Of a DNA stretch of 15,115 nt, positions 1 through 6,420 are shown piece by piece. How positions within the stretch are numbered: position 1 is the first letter of the stretch; every line of letters begins with the position of its first letter. A program made the position numbers and the translations under genes. Source of the DNA: Rhodospirillales bacterium 47_12_T64 (GTDB lineage: Bacteria; Pseudomonadota; Alphaproteobacteria; Kiloniellales; Kiloniellaceae); contig MABB01000084.1 of the NCBI GenBank assembly GCA_002162915.1, positions 1-15,115 of the forward strand, given 5' to 3'. The notes below the pieces were generated by a model, which worked only from the letters and a program-made list of their open reading frames with translations, was not told the DNA's origin and made no database searches.

Positions 1-1
1 G

Positions 2-1132
2 GGACGAACAGATGTCTTGTTGATGGCTTTTGACGAGGGGACGACAATTGGCGGTGTTTTAACGCGGTCATTAACGTGTTCGGCTCCGGTTGAATGTTGT
101 CAAAATCATCTCAAATTTGGACACGCTCGCGCCCTTGTTGTGAACTCTGGCAATGCGAATGCCTTTACCGGACGACTGGGTGAGCAATCCGTTTCCCGTA
201 CGGTTAAGGCAACTGCTGCGGAGTTGGGATGTGATGAAGAAGGCGTCTTCATTGCGTCAACGGGTGTGATTGGGGAACCCCTGCCGGATGAACGTCTGAC
301 GTCGGCTCTCGGTGATCTCAAATCTGATTTATCTCCTATGGGCTGGGAGGCTGCTGCCGAAGCGATTATGACGACGGATACCTTTGCCAAAGGGGCAACG
401 GTGACAACACAGATCGATGGCAAGACCGTTACGATTAATGGTATTGCCAAGGGCTCTGGGATGATTGCGCCGGATATGGCGACAATGCTGAGTTTCATTG
501 CAACGGATGCTGTTCTCTCTTCTGCTGTCGTGCAGTCTCTTATCTCTCGCGGCTCTGATCTGTCATTCAATGCAATCACAGTCGATAGTGATACCTCGAC
601 CAGTGATACGGTACTGCTCTGTGCGACAGGCAAAGCCGGGAATTCGTCCTACCAAGATATCAATGCCCCGGAGTTGGCTGATTTTGTGGCTGCTCTGAAT
701 AGCCTCCTTACAGACCTCGCACATCAAGTCGTTCGGGATGGAGAGGGTGCGAGCAAGTTTGTCAGCATTCATGTCACTGGAGCTGAAAGCGATTCGACAG
801 CAAGGAAGATTGGCCTCGCAATTGCCAATTCCCCATTGGTTAAAACGGCAATCGCCGGGGAAGACGCGAATTGGGGGCGTGTTGTGATGGCGGTTGGAAA
901 GTCAGGTGAACGCGCGGATCGTGACAAACTGTCCATTGCCATGGGGGGCGTTACGATTGCAAAAGACGGTCAAAGAGTTGACGGTTTTGATGAAGAACCT
1001 GTTGCCCAACACATGAAAGGGCAAAATATCGATATTGCAGTTGATGTCGGGATTGGTTCGGGTTCTGCGACGGTCTGGACGTGTGATCTGACCCACGGAT
1101 ATATCGAAATTAATGCTGACTATCGAAGTTAA
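2..1132 (+). CDS. argJ: Glutamate N-acetyltransferase / amino-acid N-acetyltransferase ArgJ (5' partial)
   Basis: Ornithine acetyltransferase of the cyclic arginine pathway: it moves the acetyl group from N-acetylornithine to glutamate and, in bifunctional members, also makes N-acetylglutamate from acetyl-CoA. The frame is open to the window edge and reads GRTDVLLMAFDEGTT from base 2, a normal internal ArgJ stretch, so the true start lies upstream. About 376 codons are present; family members run to roughly 400, so a few dozen N-terminal residues are missing. The self-cleavage region KGSGMIAPDMATML is intact, with the nucleophilic Thr codon at 482-484 that begins the beta chain. The C-terminus, CDLTHGYIEINADYRS, is canonical. 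The Nudix gene follows 15 bp downstream, suggesting cotranscription. The family call is very secure. Whether it is mono- or bifunctional cannot be read from the sequence. Confidence 0.97.
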   Translation, partial: GRTDVLLMAFDEGTTIGGVLTRSLTCSAPVECCQNHLKFGHARALVVNSGNANAFTGRLGEQSVSRTVKATAAELGCDEEGVFIASTGVIGEPLPDERLTSALGDLKSDLSPMGWEAAAEAIMTTDTFAKGATVTTQIDGKTVTINGIAKGSGMIAPDMATMLSFIATDAVLSSAVVQSLISRGSDLSFNAITVDSDTSTSDTVLLCATGKAGNSSYQDINAPELADFVAALNSLLTDLAHQVVRDGEGASKFVSIHVTGAESDSTARKIGLAIANSPLVKTAIAGEDANWGRVVMAVGKSGERADRDKLSIAMGGVTIAKDGQRVDGFDEEPVAQHMKGQNIDIAVDVGIGSGSATVWTCDLTHGYIEINADYRS

Positions 1133-1147
1133 CCAGAGGCTTCTTTT

Positions 1148-1606
1148 ATGAGTTCTTCCCAAGAAGACATGGGGTGTTGGGCTGCTGAAACCAGAAGTGT
1201 TGCAGCCAAACCAATCGTCCTTGTTGCTGCAGCAGCTTTGGTGGATACCGACGGGCGCGTGCTTTTGGCACAGCGTCCTGAAGGTAAATCCATGGCGGGG
1301 CTTTGGGAATTCCCCGGTGGTAAAATCGATCCCGGTGAGACTCCTGAACAGGCTTTGGTTCGAGAGCTAAAAGAAGAGTTGGGAATCGATACGAGATCCA
1401 GCTGTCTTGCACCGATTGCCTTTGCTTCGCACGGGTATGATGATTTCCATCTGCTTATGCCTTTGTTTGTATGTCGGATGTGGCAGGGACAGGTTACGCC
1501 GCTTGAAGGGCAGAAGTTTGCCTGGGTCCGCCCTCTACGCCTTAGAGACTATGAAATGCCACCTGCAGATGAGCCATTAGTAGCATTGTTAAGGGATTTG
1601 CTGTAA
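1148..1606 (+). CDS. mutT: MutT-family Nudix hydrolase, (8-oxo-)dGTP diphosphatase-like
   Basis: Probable nucleotide-pool sanitising enzyme that hydrolyses oxidised nucleoside triphosphates such as 8-oxo-dGTP to the monophosphate. The 152-residue product has a complete Nudix box at about residues 58-80 (GX5EX7REXXEEXGI, reading from GKIDPGE to REL.EELGI), preceded by AQRPEGKSMAGLWEFPGG, which is typical of MutT. It carries about 20 residues before the first beta strand (KPIVLVAAAALVD). An in-frame ATG at 1169-1171 could be the real start, since the upstream ribosome site for ATG 1148 (cagaggc) is only moderate. It lies 15 bp after argJ, so it is probably cotranscribed. The fold and Nudix chemistry are certain; the exact substrate is inferred from similarity to MutT. 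Confidence 0.9.
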   Translation: MSSSQEDMGCWAAETRSVAAKPIVLVAAAALVDTDGRVLLAQRPEGKSMAGLWEFPGGKIDPGETPEQALVRELKEELGIDTRSSCLAPIAFASHGYDDFHLLMPLFVCRMWQGQVTPLEGQKFAWVRPLRLRDYEMPPADEPLVALLRDLL

Positions 1607-1730
1607 AATAGGCTTTCTAACAACCTGTAGTCATCGGATTTGTCGGGGAATCGCTACTTTCAGGTTACTATTTAAACAGGTTCTGTAGTGGGGTGCTTTT
1701 GGTTTTCACAGCTGAAAGCGCAGGGAATAT

Positions 1731-2000
1731 ATGTCAACGCTGGTAAATAAGAATATTACCTTAAAAGGGCGACGTACGTCATTGCGCCTTGAACCCGATA
1801 TGTGGGAAGCCCTTTTCGAAATATGTGTTCGCGAAGAGTGCCATATCAGTGATCTTTGTACGACGGTTGATGAGGTAAAAGACGAATCTTCTCTGACCGC
1901 TGCGATAAGAGTTTTTATTTTGATTTATTTTCGCAATGCGGCTTCTGTTGATGATCACAAACAATCCGACCGGGTCTCTCTCATGGGCAAAGCCGTTTAG
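1731..2000 (+). CDS. Ribbon-helix-helix domain protein (RHH_4-like)
   Basis: Small 89-residue protein. Residues about 13-40 (RRTSLRLEPDMWEALFEICV...ISDLC) and about 55-69 (SLTAAIRVFILIYFR) match the pattern of the alphaproteobacterial RHH_4 family: a basic beta strand, an amphipathic helix beginning LEPxMWxAL, and a second helix ending in an aromatic FxxxYxR motif. RHH proteins usually dimerise through the strand and bind DNA, but members of this family are uncharacterised and no target can be named. No toxin gene is adjacent: the upstream gene is mutT (124 bp away) and the downstream gene converges from the other strand 25 bp away. ATG 1731 is preceded by a good ribosome site (cagggaatat). 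The C-terminal 20 residues are polar and probably disordered. Confidence 0.8.
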   Translation: MSTLVNKNITLKGRRTSLRLEPDMWEALFEICVREECHISDLCTTVDEVKDESSLTAAIRVFILIYFRNAASVDDHKQSDRVSLMGKAV

Positions 2001-2025
2001 GTCGTACCACGTTCAACCGCTTCCC

Positions 2026-2937
2026 TTAATTGAGTTTTGTTTCGTCGGTATCCAGAAAATCGGATAGCCGTGTTGTTGCTGTACCCGGTCTAAGCGGCTG
2101 TTGTTGTGATTGGTGTGGTGCCCAGCCAGCCAAATAGATGACATCAAACGTCGCCGTGATACGGCCTTCCTCATCGAGAAATTTGTCTTGGTAAATCTCT
2201 GCTGCCTTTAAGATCGTCTCCCTTCGGGTGAAGGTTTTCCGGCGATTATGAACGGCGTTTGTTTCGCCCATTCCTCTGAGTTCTTTCATGAGATCAAAGG
2301 CAGATGCGTAACTGACCTCTATGCGGTCATAGTCGGCAACCGGGAGAGCAAATCCAGCCCGTTGCAAAAGAGCGCCGGCGTCTCGAACATCTATGAGAGG
2401 TGACACTCTGGGGCTTGCACCGCCTTCGACTTCCATTTCAGCTTCCATTAAGGCGCTTCGAAGCTCTTTCAGGGTCTCGCCCCCCAGCATAGCTGACAAA
2501 AATAGCCCGTTGGGTTTTAAGCAGCGGTTTGCCTGAACGAGCGTGCCGGGCAGATCGTTGACCCAGTGGAGGCAGAGATTACTGATAATCAGATCGTAAT
2601 TCTGTGCTTCGAATGGAAGGATTTCCTCGATTATCTCTTTCGAAATTTTGGCAGGGCCAATGCTTTTATCTTGTTCTTTAGGCTGAGAGGAGGCTGTTCG
2701 ATATTGAGAGGATGCAAAGTTCTCTATGCCACCGCGAGTGCCAAGCACATTTTTGAGGATATCGTGGTGGGAGCCTAGGTCCAGAGCATCGGGAAACTTC
2801 CGAGCAATATCGAGAAGACGATCTCCAAGGCGATCAGCGACTTCTCTCAAGAGAAAGTCATGCTCGATCAGGCTGTTCTGCGCACGATCACGGTGGAGAT
2901 CGACTGATTTGCGATCAAAGATGTAAATCTCGGTCAT
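2026..2937 (-). CDS. BioC/NDUFAF5-like class I methyltransferase-fold protein
   Basis: 303-residue member of the alphaproteobacterial methyltransferase-fold family related to BioC and to the mitochondrial complex I assembly factor NDUFAF5. Recognisable family stretches are IFDRKSVDLHRDRA at the N-terminus, YDLIISNLCLHWVNDLPGTL (about 114-133), CLKPNGLFLSAMLGGETLKELR (about 139-160), the SPRVSPLIDVRDAGALLQRAGFALP segment and the tail GWAPHQSQQQPLRPGTA. NDUFAF5 hydroxylates an arginine in a complex I subunit; BioC methylates malonyl-thioester for biotin synthesis. Neither role can be assigned here. Oddly, the SAM-binding motif reads DLGSHHD (residues 53-59), with Asp where the last glycine normally sits, and the segment after it (FASSQYRTASSQPK) lacks the acidic residue usually found at the end of beta 2. 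SAM binding may therefore be altered. It is divergent from comF. Confidence 0.82.
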   Translation of the reverse strand: MTEIYIFDRKSVDLHRDRAQNSLIEHDFLLREVADRLGDRLLDIARKFPDALDLGSHHDILKNVLGTRGGIENFASSQYRTASSQPKEQDKSIGPAKISKEIIEEILPFEAQNYDLIISNLCLHWVNDLPGTLVQANRCLKPNGLFLSAMLGGETLKELRSALMEAEMEVEGGASPRVSPLIDVRDAGALLQRAGFALPVADYDRIEVSYASAFDLMKELRGMGETNAVHNRRKTFTRRETILKAAEIYQDKFLDEEGRITATFDVIYLAGWAPHQSQQQPLRPGTATTRLSDFLDTDETKLN

Positions 2938-3011
2938 CGATTATCTGCTCGAAACGATTAGGGAATTTTCTGGTTATAACAGATTGCCTTTCAATGACCA
3001 GAGTAATCAAG

Positions 3012-3023
3012 CTGCCTTGGCAG
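3012..3023. promoter_or_regulatory. Short palindrome between divergent genes (possible operator)
   Basis: CTGCCTTGGCAG is a 12-bp near-perfect palindrome (5-bp arms around TT) inside the 179-bp gap between the divergent methyltransferase-like gene and comF. Both promoters must lie in this gap, so a dimeric regulator could act here. Palindromes this short occur by chance, and I see no second copy in the window. Confidence 0.2.
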
Positions 3024-3116
3024 TGAATGCCCAGTGTGCTTGCTATTGGAACTTTTGATTGGGCAATATACCTACATTCACTTTGCTCGGATGCAAATTT
3101 TAACTAATCTCTCTCT

Positions 3117-3869
3117 ATGGTGGAAATTTCGAAGATATTCTCTGGATTTATATTGAGGGCCGTTGATTATGTTCTTCCCCCGGTTTGCGGACGTTGTCGG
3201 GAACCGGTTTTAGCGAGTAATGGGATTTGTGGGCCATGCTGGTCCGGGCTGACATTTATATCTGACCCCTGTTGTGCCTGTTGTGGCTATCCATTCGATC
3301 TGTCGATTGAAGCAGGTGTGCTCTGTGGTGAGTGCCTGAGGACGCCAAAATCATTTGATCGATGTCGTGCAGCACTGTCCTATGATGATCAGAGCAAGGA
3401 TATGATCATCGGCTTTAAACATTCGGATAGAACCTATTTGGCACAGCTGTTTTCAAGGTGGATTTCCCTTGCAGGTGGAGATCTGTTGGAAGAGGCCGAT
3501 GTCGTTGTGCCTGTTCCACTTCATCCGAGAAGGCTATTGCGTCGGCGCTATAATCAATCGGCACTATTGGCGCAGAGAATTGCTCAGGAGTGCAATAAAC
3601 GTTATCTACCTGACCTTCTGATAAGGTCAAGAAATACCCCCTCACAAGGACACTTGTCCGGAGGAAGGCGCTGGAGCAATGTAAGGGCGGCGTTTCAACT
3701 TCATCCAAAGTACATTGAGCTTATCAAGGGTAAGAAGATAGTGCTGGTCGATGATGTTTATACGACGGGCGCTACTTTGGAGGCCTGTAGCAGGGCGTTG
3801 CAAAAAGGATCGGTAGCGCGTGTCGATGCTCTGGTTTTGGCACGTGTTCTCAGTGAGGGCGGGAATTGA
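3117..3869 (+). CDS. comF: ComF family protein (phosphoribosyltransferase fold)
   Basis: 250-residue ComF/GntX family protein. An N-terminal cysteine-rich double zinc-finger-like region (Cys 24, 27, 38, 41, then 52/53, 55/56, 70 and 73) precedes a phosphoribosyltransferase domain. That domain has the motifs DVVVPVPLHPRRLLRRRYNQ and the PRPP-binding loop VDDVYTTGAT at about residues 211-220. Family members take part in DNA uptake during transformation (ComF) or in use of DNA or gluconate as nutrients (GntX/YhgH); the enzymatic activity of the PRTase domain is not settled. ATG 3117 lies in a CT-rich stretch with no clear Shine-Dalgarno sequence, so translation initiation may be weak. The start fits the usual family N-terminus. 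The gene is divergent from the methyltransferase-like gene and is followed by a possible terminator. Confidence 0.92.
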   Translation: MVEISKIFSGFILRAVDYVLPPVCGRCREPVLASNGICGPCWSGLTFISDPCCACCGYPFDLSIEAGVLCGECLRTPKSFDRCRAALSYDDQSKDMIIGFKHSDRTYLAQLFSRWISLAGGDLLEEADVVVPVPLHPRRLLRRRYNQSALLAQRIAQECNKRYLPDLLIRSRNTPSQGHLSGGRRWSNVRAAFQLHPKYIELIKGKKIVLVDDVYTTGATLEACSRALQKGSVARVDALVLARVLSEGGN

Positions 3870-3937
3870 GTTGGTAAAAAAAATGTTACGGCCCCTGTAC
3901 ATTTTGAAAAAATCGCCTAAATAATCTTTCTGACTGG

Positions 3938-3966
3938 CAAGCTGAATTGGGCTTGTTTAATTTTTT
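3938..3966 (+). terminator. Possible intrinsic terminator after comF
   Basis: Inverted repeat CAAGC (3938-3942) / GCTTG (3951-3955) with an 8-nt loop, followed by TTTAATTTTTT (3956-3966). The stem is only 5 bp, so it is a weak candidate. Its position between comF and grxC would separate the two transcripts. Confidence 0.4.
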
Positions 3967-4015
3967 CTAGTCTAATTTTTGAGGCTTGAACTTTTTTTGG
4001 AAGAGGACAATTCGT

Positions 4016-4285
4016 ATGGCCGAGGTCGTTGTTTATTCAAGCATGCTGTGCCCTTACTGCATCCGCGCAAAAAAACTTTTGAAAACCAAAGGTGTAGCGT
4101 TTGAAGAAATTGACCTGATGATGCAACCTCGCCGCAAACCTGAAATGGTTGAAAAGGCTGGCGGGCGTACCTCAGTCCCTCAAATTTTTATCGACGGCGA
4201 ACACATCGGTGGTTGTGATGAACTGATGGCGCTGGAAGGTGCAGGTCAACTCGATGTCAAACTCGAATCCAGGAAAGCTTCTTGA
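4016..4285 (+). CDS. grxC: Glutaredoxin 3 (dithiol, CPYC)
   Basis: Glutathione-dependent thiol-disulfide oxidoreductase of the cytoplasm. The 89-residue product has the redox motif CPYC at residues 12-15, the cis-proline loop TSVPQIFID (Pro 55) and the glutathione-binding GGCD at 65-68, all as in GrxC. The frame extends upstream to a TTG at 3986, but ATG 4016 is chosen because AGAGGA lies about 10 bases before it and MAEVVVYSSMLCPYC is the normal glutaredoxin start. The stop codon overlaps the start of the following amidase gene (TTGA, 4282-4285), indicating translational coupling and one transcript. Whether its main partner is ribonucleotide reductase or protein deglutathionylation cannot be told. 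Confidence 0.96.
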   Translation: MAEVVVYSSMLCPYCIRAKKLLKTKGVAFEEIDLMMQPRRKPEMVEKAGGRTSVPQIFIDGEHIGGCDELMALEGAGQLDVKLESRKAS

Positions 4286-5100
4286 GTAGTTTCAGGGCAG
4301 CTTGTGTTCAGCTTACGGCTGGAAGAGATGATGAAGCCTCGCTTGTTGTTGCATGTGAGTTGATCCGTCAGGCGCATGCTGGTGGTGCGGAATACGTTCA
4401 GACCCCTGAATGTACGACAATGATGGAACCAAATAAGCGCCTGACGCTTGAAAAAGCCTTGCCTGAGAGGGATCATCCATCAGTTAAGGCCTTTTCTGCT
4501 TTGGCTGCAGAGCTAGGGATCTGGTTGCATATCGGTTCCTTGATTGTAGGAACTGAAGAAAAGCGTGCTGCGAACAGAGCTTTTCTCTTTGATCCGAAGG
4601 GTGAGATCAAAGCGCGATACGATAAAATCCATATGTTTGATGTTGAGATACCGGACGGACAGTCTTATCGGGAATCCGCAACGTTCAGACCGGGTGAAAA
4701 GGCCGTTGTCGCAGAACTCCCCTGGACCAAGCTGGGGATGGGAATTTGTTATGACGTGCGCTTTCCCTATCTGTTTAGAGCGCAGGCCAAACAGGGTGCG
4801 GGTGTTTTAACAGCGCCTGCTGCCTTCACGAAGTTTACCGGTGAAGCCCATTGGCACACATTGCTTAAAGCAAGAGCGATTGAAAATGGCTGCTTTGTCA
4901 TCGCAGCTGGTCAATGTGGCGTGCATGCTGAAGGGCGTGAAACCTATGGCCACTCTCTTATCATCGCGCCATGGGGGGAAATCCTGGCCGACGGCGGTAG
5001 TGAGCCTGGTGTGATCTTTGCGGATATTGATCTTGAACGTGTGGAGCAGGCGCGTGCCATGGTGCCATCAATTGAGCACGATCGCGATTTTACCATCTAA
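4282..5100 (+). CDS. Carbon-nitrogen hydrolase, Nit1/Nit2-type amidase
   Basis: 272-residue nitrilase-superfamily amidase. The catalytic triad is visible: Glu 43 (TPECT), Lys 115 (YDKIHMFDV) and Cys 156 (GMGICYDVRFP). FDVEIPDGQSYRES and TAPAAFTKFTGEAHWHTLLKARAIEN are signatures of the Nit branch, which includes deaminated-glutathione amidase (Nit1/YbeM) and omega-amidase (Nit2). The start is a TTG at 4282 that shares four bases with the grxC stop and has AGGAAAG (4271-4277) before it, placed correctly for initiation; no ATG fits the conserved N-terminus (FRAACVQLTAG). Coupling to glutaredoxin suggests a role in glutathione metabolism, such as hydrolysing deaminated glutathione, but this is inference. 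The substrate could equally be another small amide. Confidence 0.9.
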   Translation: MSSFRAACVQLTAGRDDEASLVVACELIRQAHAGGAEYVQTPECTTMMEPNKRLTLEKALPERDHPSVKAFSALAAELGIWLHIGSLIVGTEEKRAANRAFLFDPKGEIKARYDKIHMFDVEIPDGQSYRESATFRPGEKAVVAELPWTKLGMGICYDVRFPYLFRAQAKQGAGVLTAPAAFTKFTGEAHWHTLLKARAIENGCFVIAAGQCGVHAEGRETYGHSLIIAPWGEILADGGSEPGVIFADIDLERVEQARAMVPSIEHDRDFTI

Positions 5101-5185
5101 GCTGGCTGTATGGTCTCGTTGTTTTGTTAATAGGTGATTTAGGGAAGTCATTTGTGATTTTTTTAAATCGAGATAAATGTTGGTT

Positions 5186-5698
5186 TTACTTTATACGCGT
5201 AGCACAAATTCTCTGAATTACAGCTGGTTTGGGCTCGGTGATTATGGTTTCTTCATAAGCTATAATGTCGAGCTTTCCGTGAAAGCTATTGAGTAGTTCC
5301 TGTGGACGGAGGAGAAAATCCGGATTACGTGGCCGACCAAAACGTTCATTCCCGTCCATGAAGGTTTCATAGATGAGAGTTCCTCCCGGGCTTAACAGGT
5401 CTGGTAAGAGCGGCAAAAGAGGCCGATAAAGATAATTGGTGACAATAATCCCTCCAAACTTTTGACCTGTAAGGGGAAAGGGGGTGCTGTCTTCTAGATC
5501 AGCGGTGAGGATCTCTGCTCCTGGAAGGTCTTCAATGTCAGCCAGGTTCTCTGTATTTTTGTCCAGCGCTGTTACATAGTGACCAGTCATAAGAAACAAT
5601 CGGGCATGGCGTCCTGAACCACTGGCCAGATCCAGGACGTTAGATCCCTCTGGAATATGTGAAGCAAAACGCAGAACCCAAGGAGAAGGAGCAGTCAT
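5186..5698 (-). CDS. Small class I SAM-dependent methyltransferase (TehB-like)
   Basis: 170-residue protein with a standard SAM-binding glycine motif, VLDLASGSGRHARLF, an acidic end to beta 2 (VTALDKN), a motif II-like ILTADLED and a conserved tail GNERFGRPRNPDFLLRPQELL. It belongs to a compact methyltransferase family common in Proteobacteria whose substrate is unknown. The frame is open upstream to 5887, but ATG 5698 is preferred because MTAPSPWVLRFASHIP is where family similarity begins and because the longer version would run through the DUF1178 promoter region and into that gene's first codons on the other strand. No strong ribosome site is visible before 5698. It is divergent from the DUF1178 gene. 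Confidence 0.8.
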   Translation of the reverse strand: MTAPSPWVLRFASHIPEGSNVLDLASGSGRHARLFLMTGHYVTALDKNTENLADIEDLPGAEILTADLEDSTPFPLTGQKFGGIIVTNYLYRPLLPLLPDLLSPGGTLIYETFMDGNERFGRPRNPDFLLRPQELLNSFHGKLDIIAYEETIITEPKPAVIQRICATRIK

Positions 5699-5780
5699 AA
5701 TTCGTAACCAAAAAACAATGTATGATGACTTTTGGTACCCTTGAAAGAGAGGGATGGCAACAATTTCTCTTAACTCCAGC

Positions 5781-5810
5781 TTGACCGAAGGGGATCTCTT
5801 CGGCGATAAG
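5781..5810 (+). promoter_or_regulatory. Candidate promoter of the DUF1178 gene
   Basis: TTGACC (5781-5786) and GATAAG (5805-5810) with an 18-bp spacer resemble a sigma-70 promoter (5/6 and 4/6 consensus bases). It lies 42 bp before the ATG at 5852 and overlaps two inverted repeats. Assigned from base match and position only. Confidence 0.33.
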
Positions 5811-5823
5811 ATCTTGGTTATCG
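5785..5823. repeat. Two abutting perfect inverted repeats (possible operator or leader hairpins)
   Basis: CCGAAG (5785-5790) pairs with CTTCGG (5798-5803) around a 7-nt loop. Directly next to it, CGATAA (5804-5809) pairs with TTATCG (5818-5823) around an 8-nt loop. The pair sits in the gap between the divergent methyltransferase gene and the DUF1178 gene, 28 bp before the latter, and covers the candidate promoter spacer and -10 element. It could be a double operator, or two stacked hairpins if an upstream promoter transcribes it. Confidence 0.5.
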
Positions 5824-5851
5824 AGGTAGGTATGTTTGAAACGGGTTTAGT

Positions 5852-6271
5852 ATGATTCTTTTCGATTTGAAGTGCGAAAACAATCACGTTTTTGAAGCTT
5901 GGTTTAAAGACAGTGAGGCTTTTAAAAGTCAGTCAGAAAAGGGCATAGTTTCTTGCCCTAACTGCGGTTCGATGTCAGTTAAAAAAGCCTTGATGGCACC
6001 AAATGTCAGTCTTGCGAATAGCGAAAAAAAGAAAGTTACGACAAATGATTTGGCCAAAGTGCAGCAGCTGTTGAGCGAAGCCCAAAAGACGGTCGAAGAG
6101 AACTTTGACTATGTCGGTAAGGACTTCGCGAAGGAAGCTCGTAAAATTCATTACGGCGAATCAGAGAAAAAGAATATTTATGGCGAAGCCAGCGAAACGG
6201 ATAGTAAGAGCTTGAAAGATGAGGGCATCGCTTTCAATCAGATCCCCTGGAAGCCGAAGGCTGACGCCTAA
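5852..6271 (+). CDS. DUF1178 family protein
   Basis: 139-residue member of the DUF1178 family, found widely in Alpha- and Betaproteobacteria and of unknown function. The N-terminus MILFDLKCENNHVFEAWF is diagnostic, and Cys 8 with the pair Cys 35/Cys 38 (SCPNCGS) suggests a small zinc ribbon, like those of regulatory FmdB-type proteins. The middle (about 67-105) is a charged helix (KVQQLLSEAQKTVEENFDYVGKDFAKEARKIHYG), and EGIAFNQIPW near the end is also typical of the family. The last six residues, KPKADA, and the stop are encoded by the first unit of a tandem repeat that continues downstream. No clear Shine-Dalgarno sequence precedes ATG 5852 (gggtttagt). The gene is convergent with ubiG. Confidence 0.9.
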   Translation: MILFDLKCENNHVFEAWFKDSEAFKSQSEKGIVSCPNCGSMSVKKALMAPNVSLANSEKKKVTTNDLAKVQQLLSEAQKTVEENFDYVGKDFAKEARKIHYGESEKKNIYGEASETDSKSLKDEGIAFNQIPWKPKADA

Positions 6272-6373
6272 AGCCTAAGCCAAAGGCTGATGCTTAAAAT
6301 CCAAGCCGAAGGCTGACGCCTAAAGCCTAAGCCAAAGGCTGATGCTTAAAATCCAAGCCGAAGGCTGACGCCT
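6251..6373. repeat. 26/52-bp tandem repeat across the DUF1178 stop codon
   Basis: Two identical 52-bp units (6251-6302, 6303-6354) are followed by a 19-bp partial copy (6355-6373). Each 52-mer is itself two related 26-mers, A and B, that agree at 20 of 26 positions, so the order is A-B-A-B-A'. All six A/B differences are transitions. Every full 26-mer begins with AAG-CC(G/A)-AAG-GCT-GA(C/T)-GC(C/T)-TAA, that is KPKADA-stop; the first copy is the real end of the DUF1178 gene. Each unit can fold as AGCC-NAA-GGCT or AGGC-TGAY-GCYT, so the array may act as a weak bidirectional terminator or mRNA 3' structure between convergent genes. There are no unique spacers, so it is not a CRISPR array. Confidence 0.95.
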
Positions 6374-6420
6374 TTGCTACACCCAACATTTGTTTTTTAG
6401 TATTCGGGCCGGCTCGCAAA

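Noticed and set aside
106..633. 175-codon open frame on the minus strand
   Set aside because: Antisense to argJ, whose reading frame is unambiguous.
1622..1682. Inverted repeat AACCTGT / ACAGGTT between mutT and the RHH gene as a terminator
   Set aside because: The arms are 7 bp but about 47 bp apart, with no T-run, so it is not a terminator; as an operator it is only speculative.
3986..4015. Upstream TTG start for grxC
   Set aside because: It adds ten residues (MNFFWKRTIR) not found in glutaredoxins, and the ribosome site AGAGGA is placed for ATG 4016.
5156..5169. GATTT-TTTT-AAATC as a terminator after the amidase gene
   Set aside because: A 5-bp AT-only stem with the T-run in the loop rather than after the stem; too weak to call.
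5699..5887. Long N-terminal extension of the small methyltransferase
   Set aside because: The frame is open, but family similarity begins at ATG 5698 and the extension would run through the DUF1178 promoter region and first codons.
6251..6373. CRISPR array
   Set aside because: The repeats are directly contiguous, with no unique spacers and no cas genes nearby.
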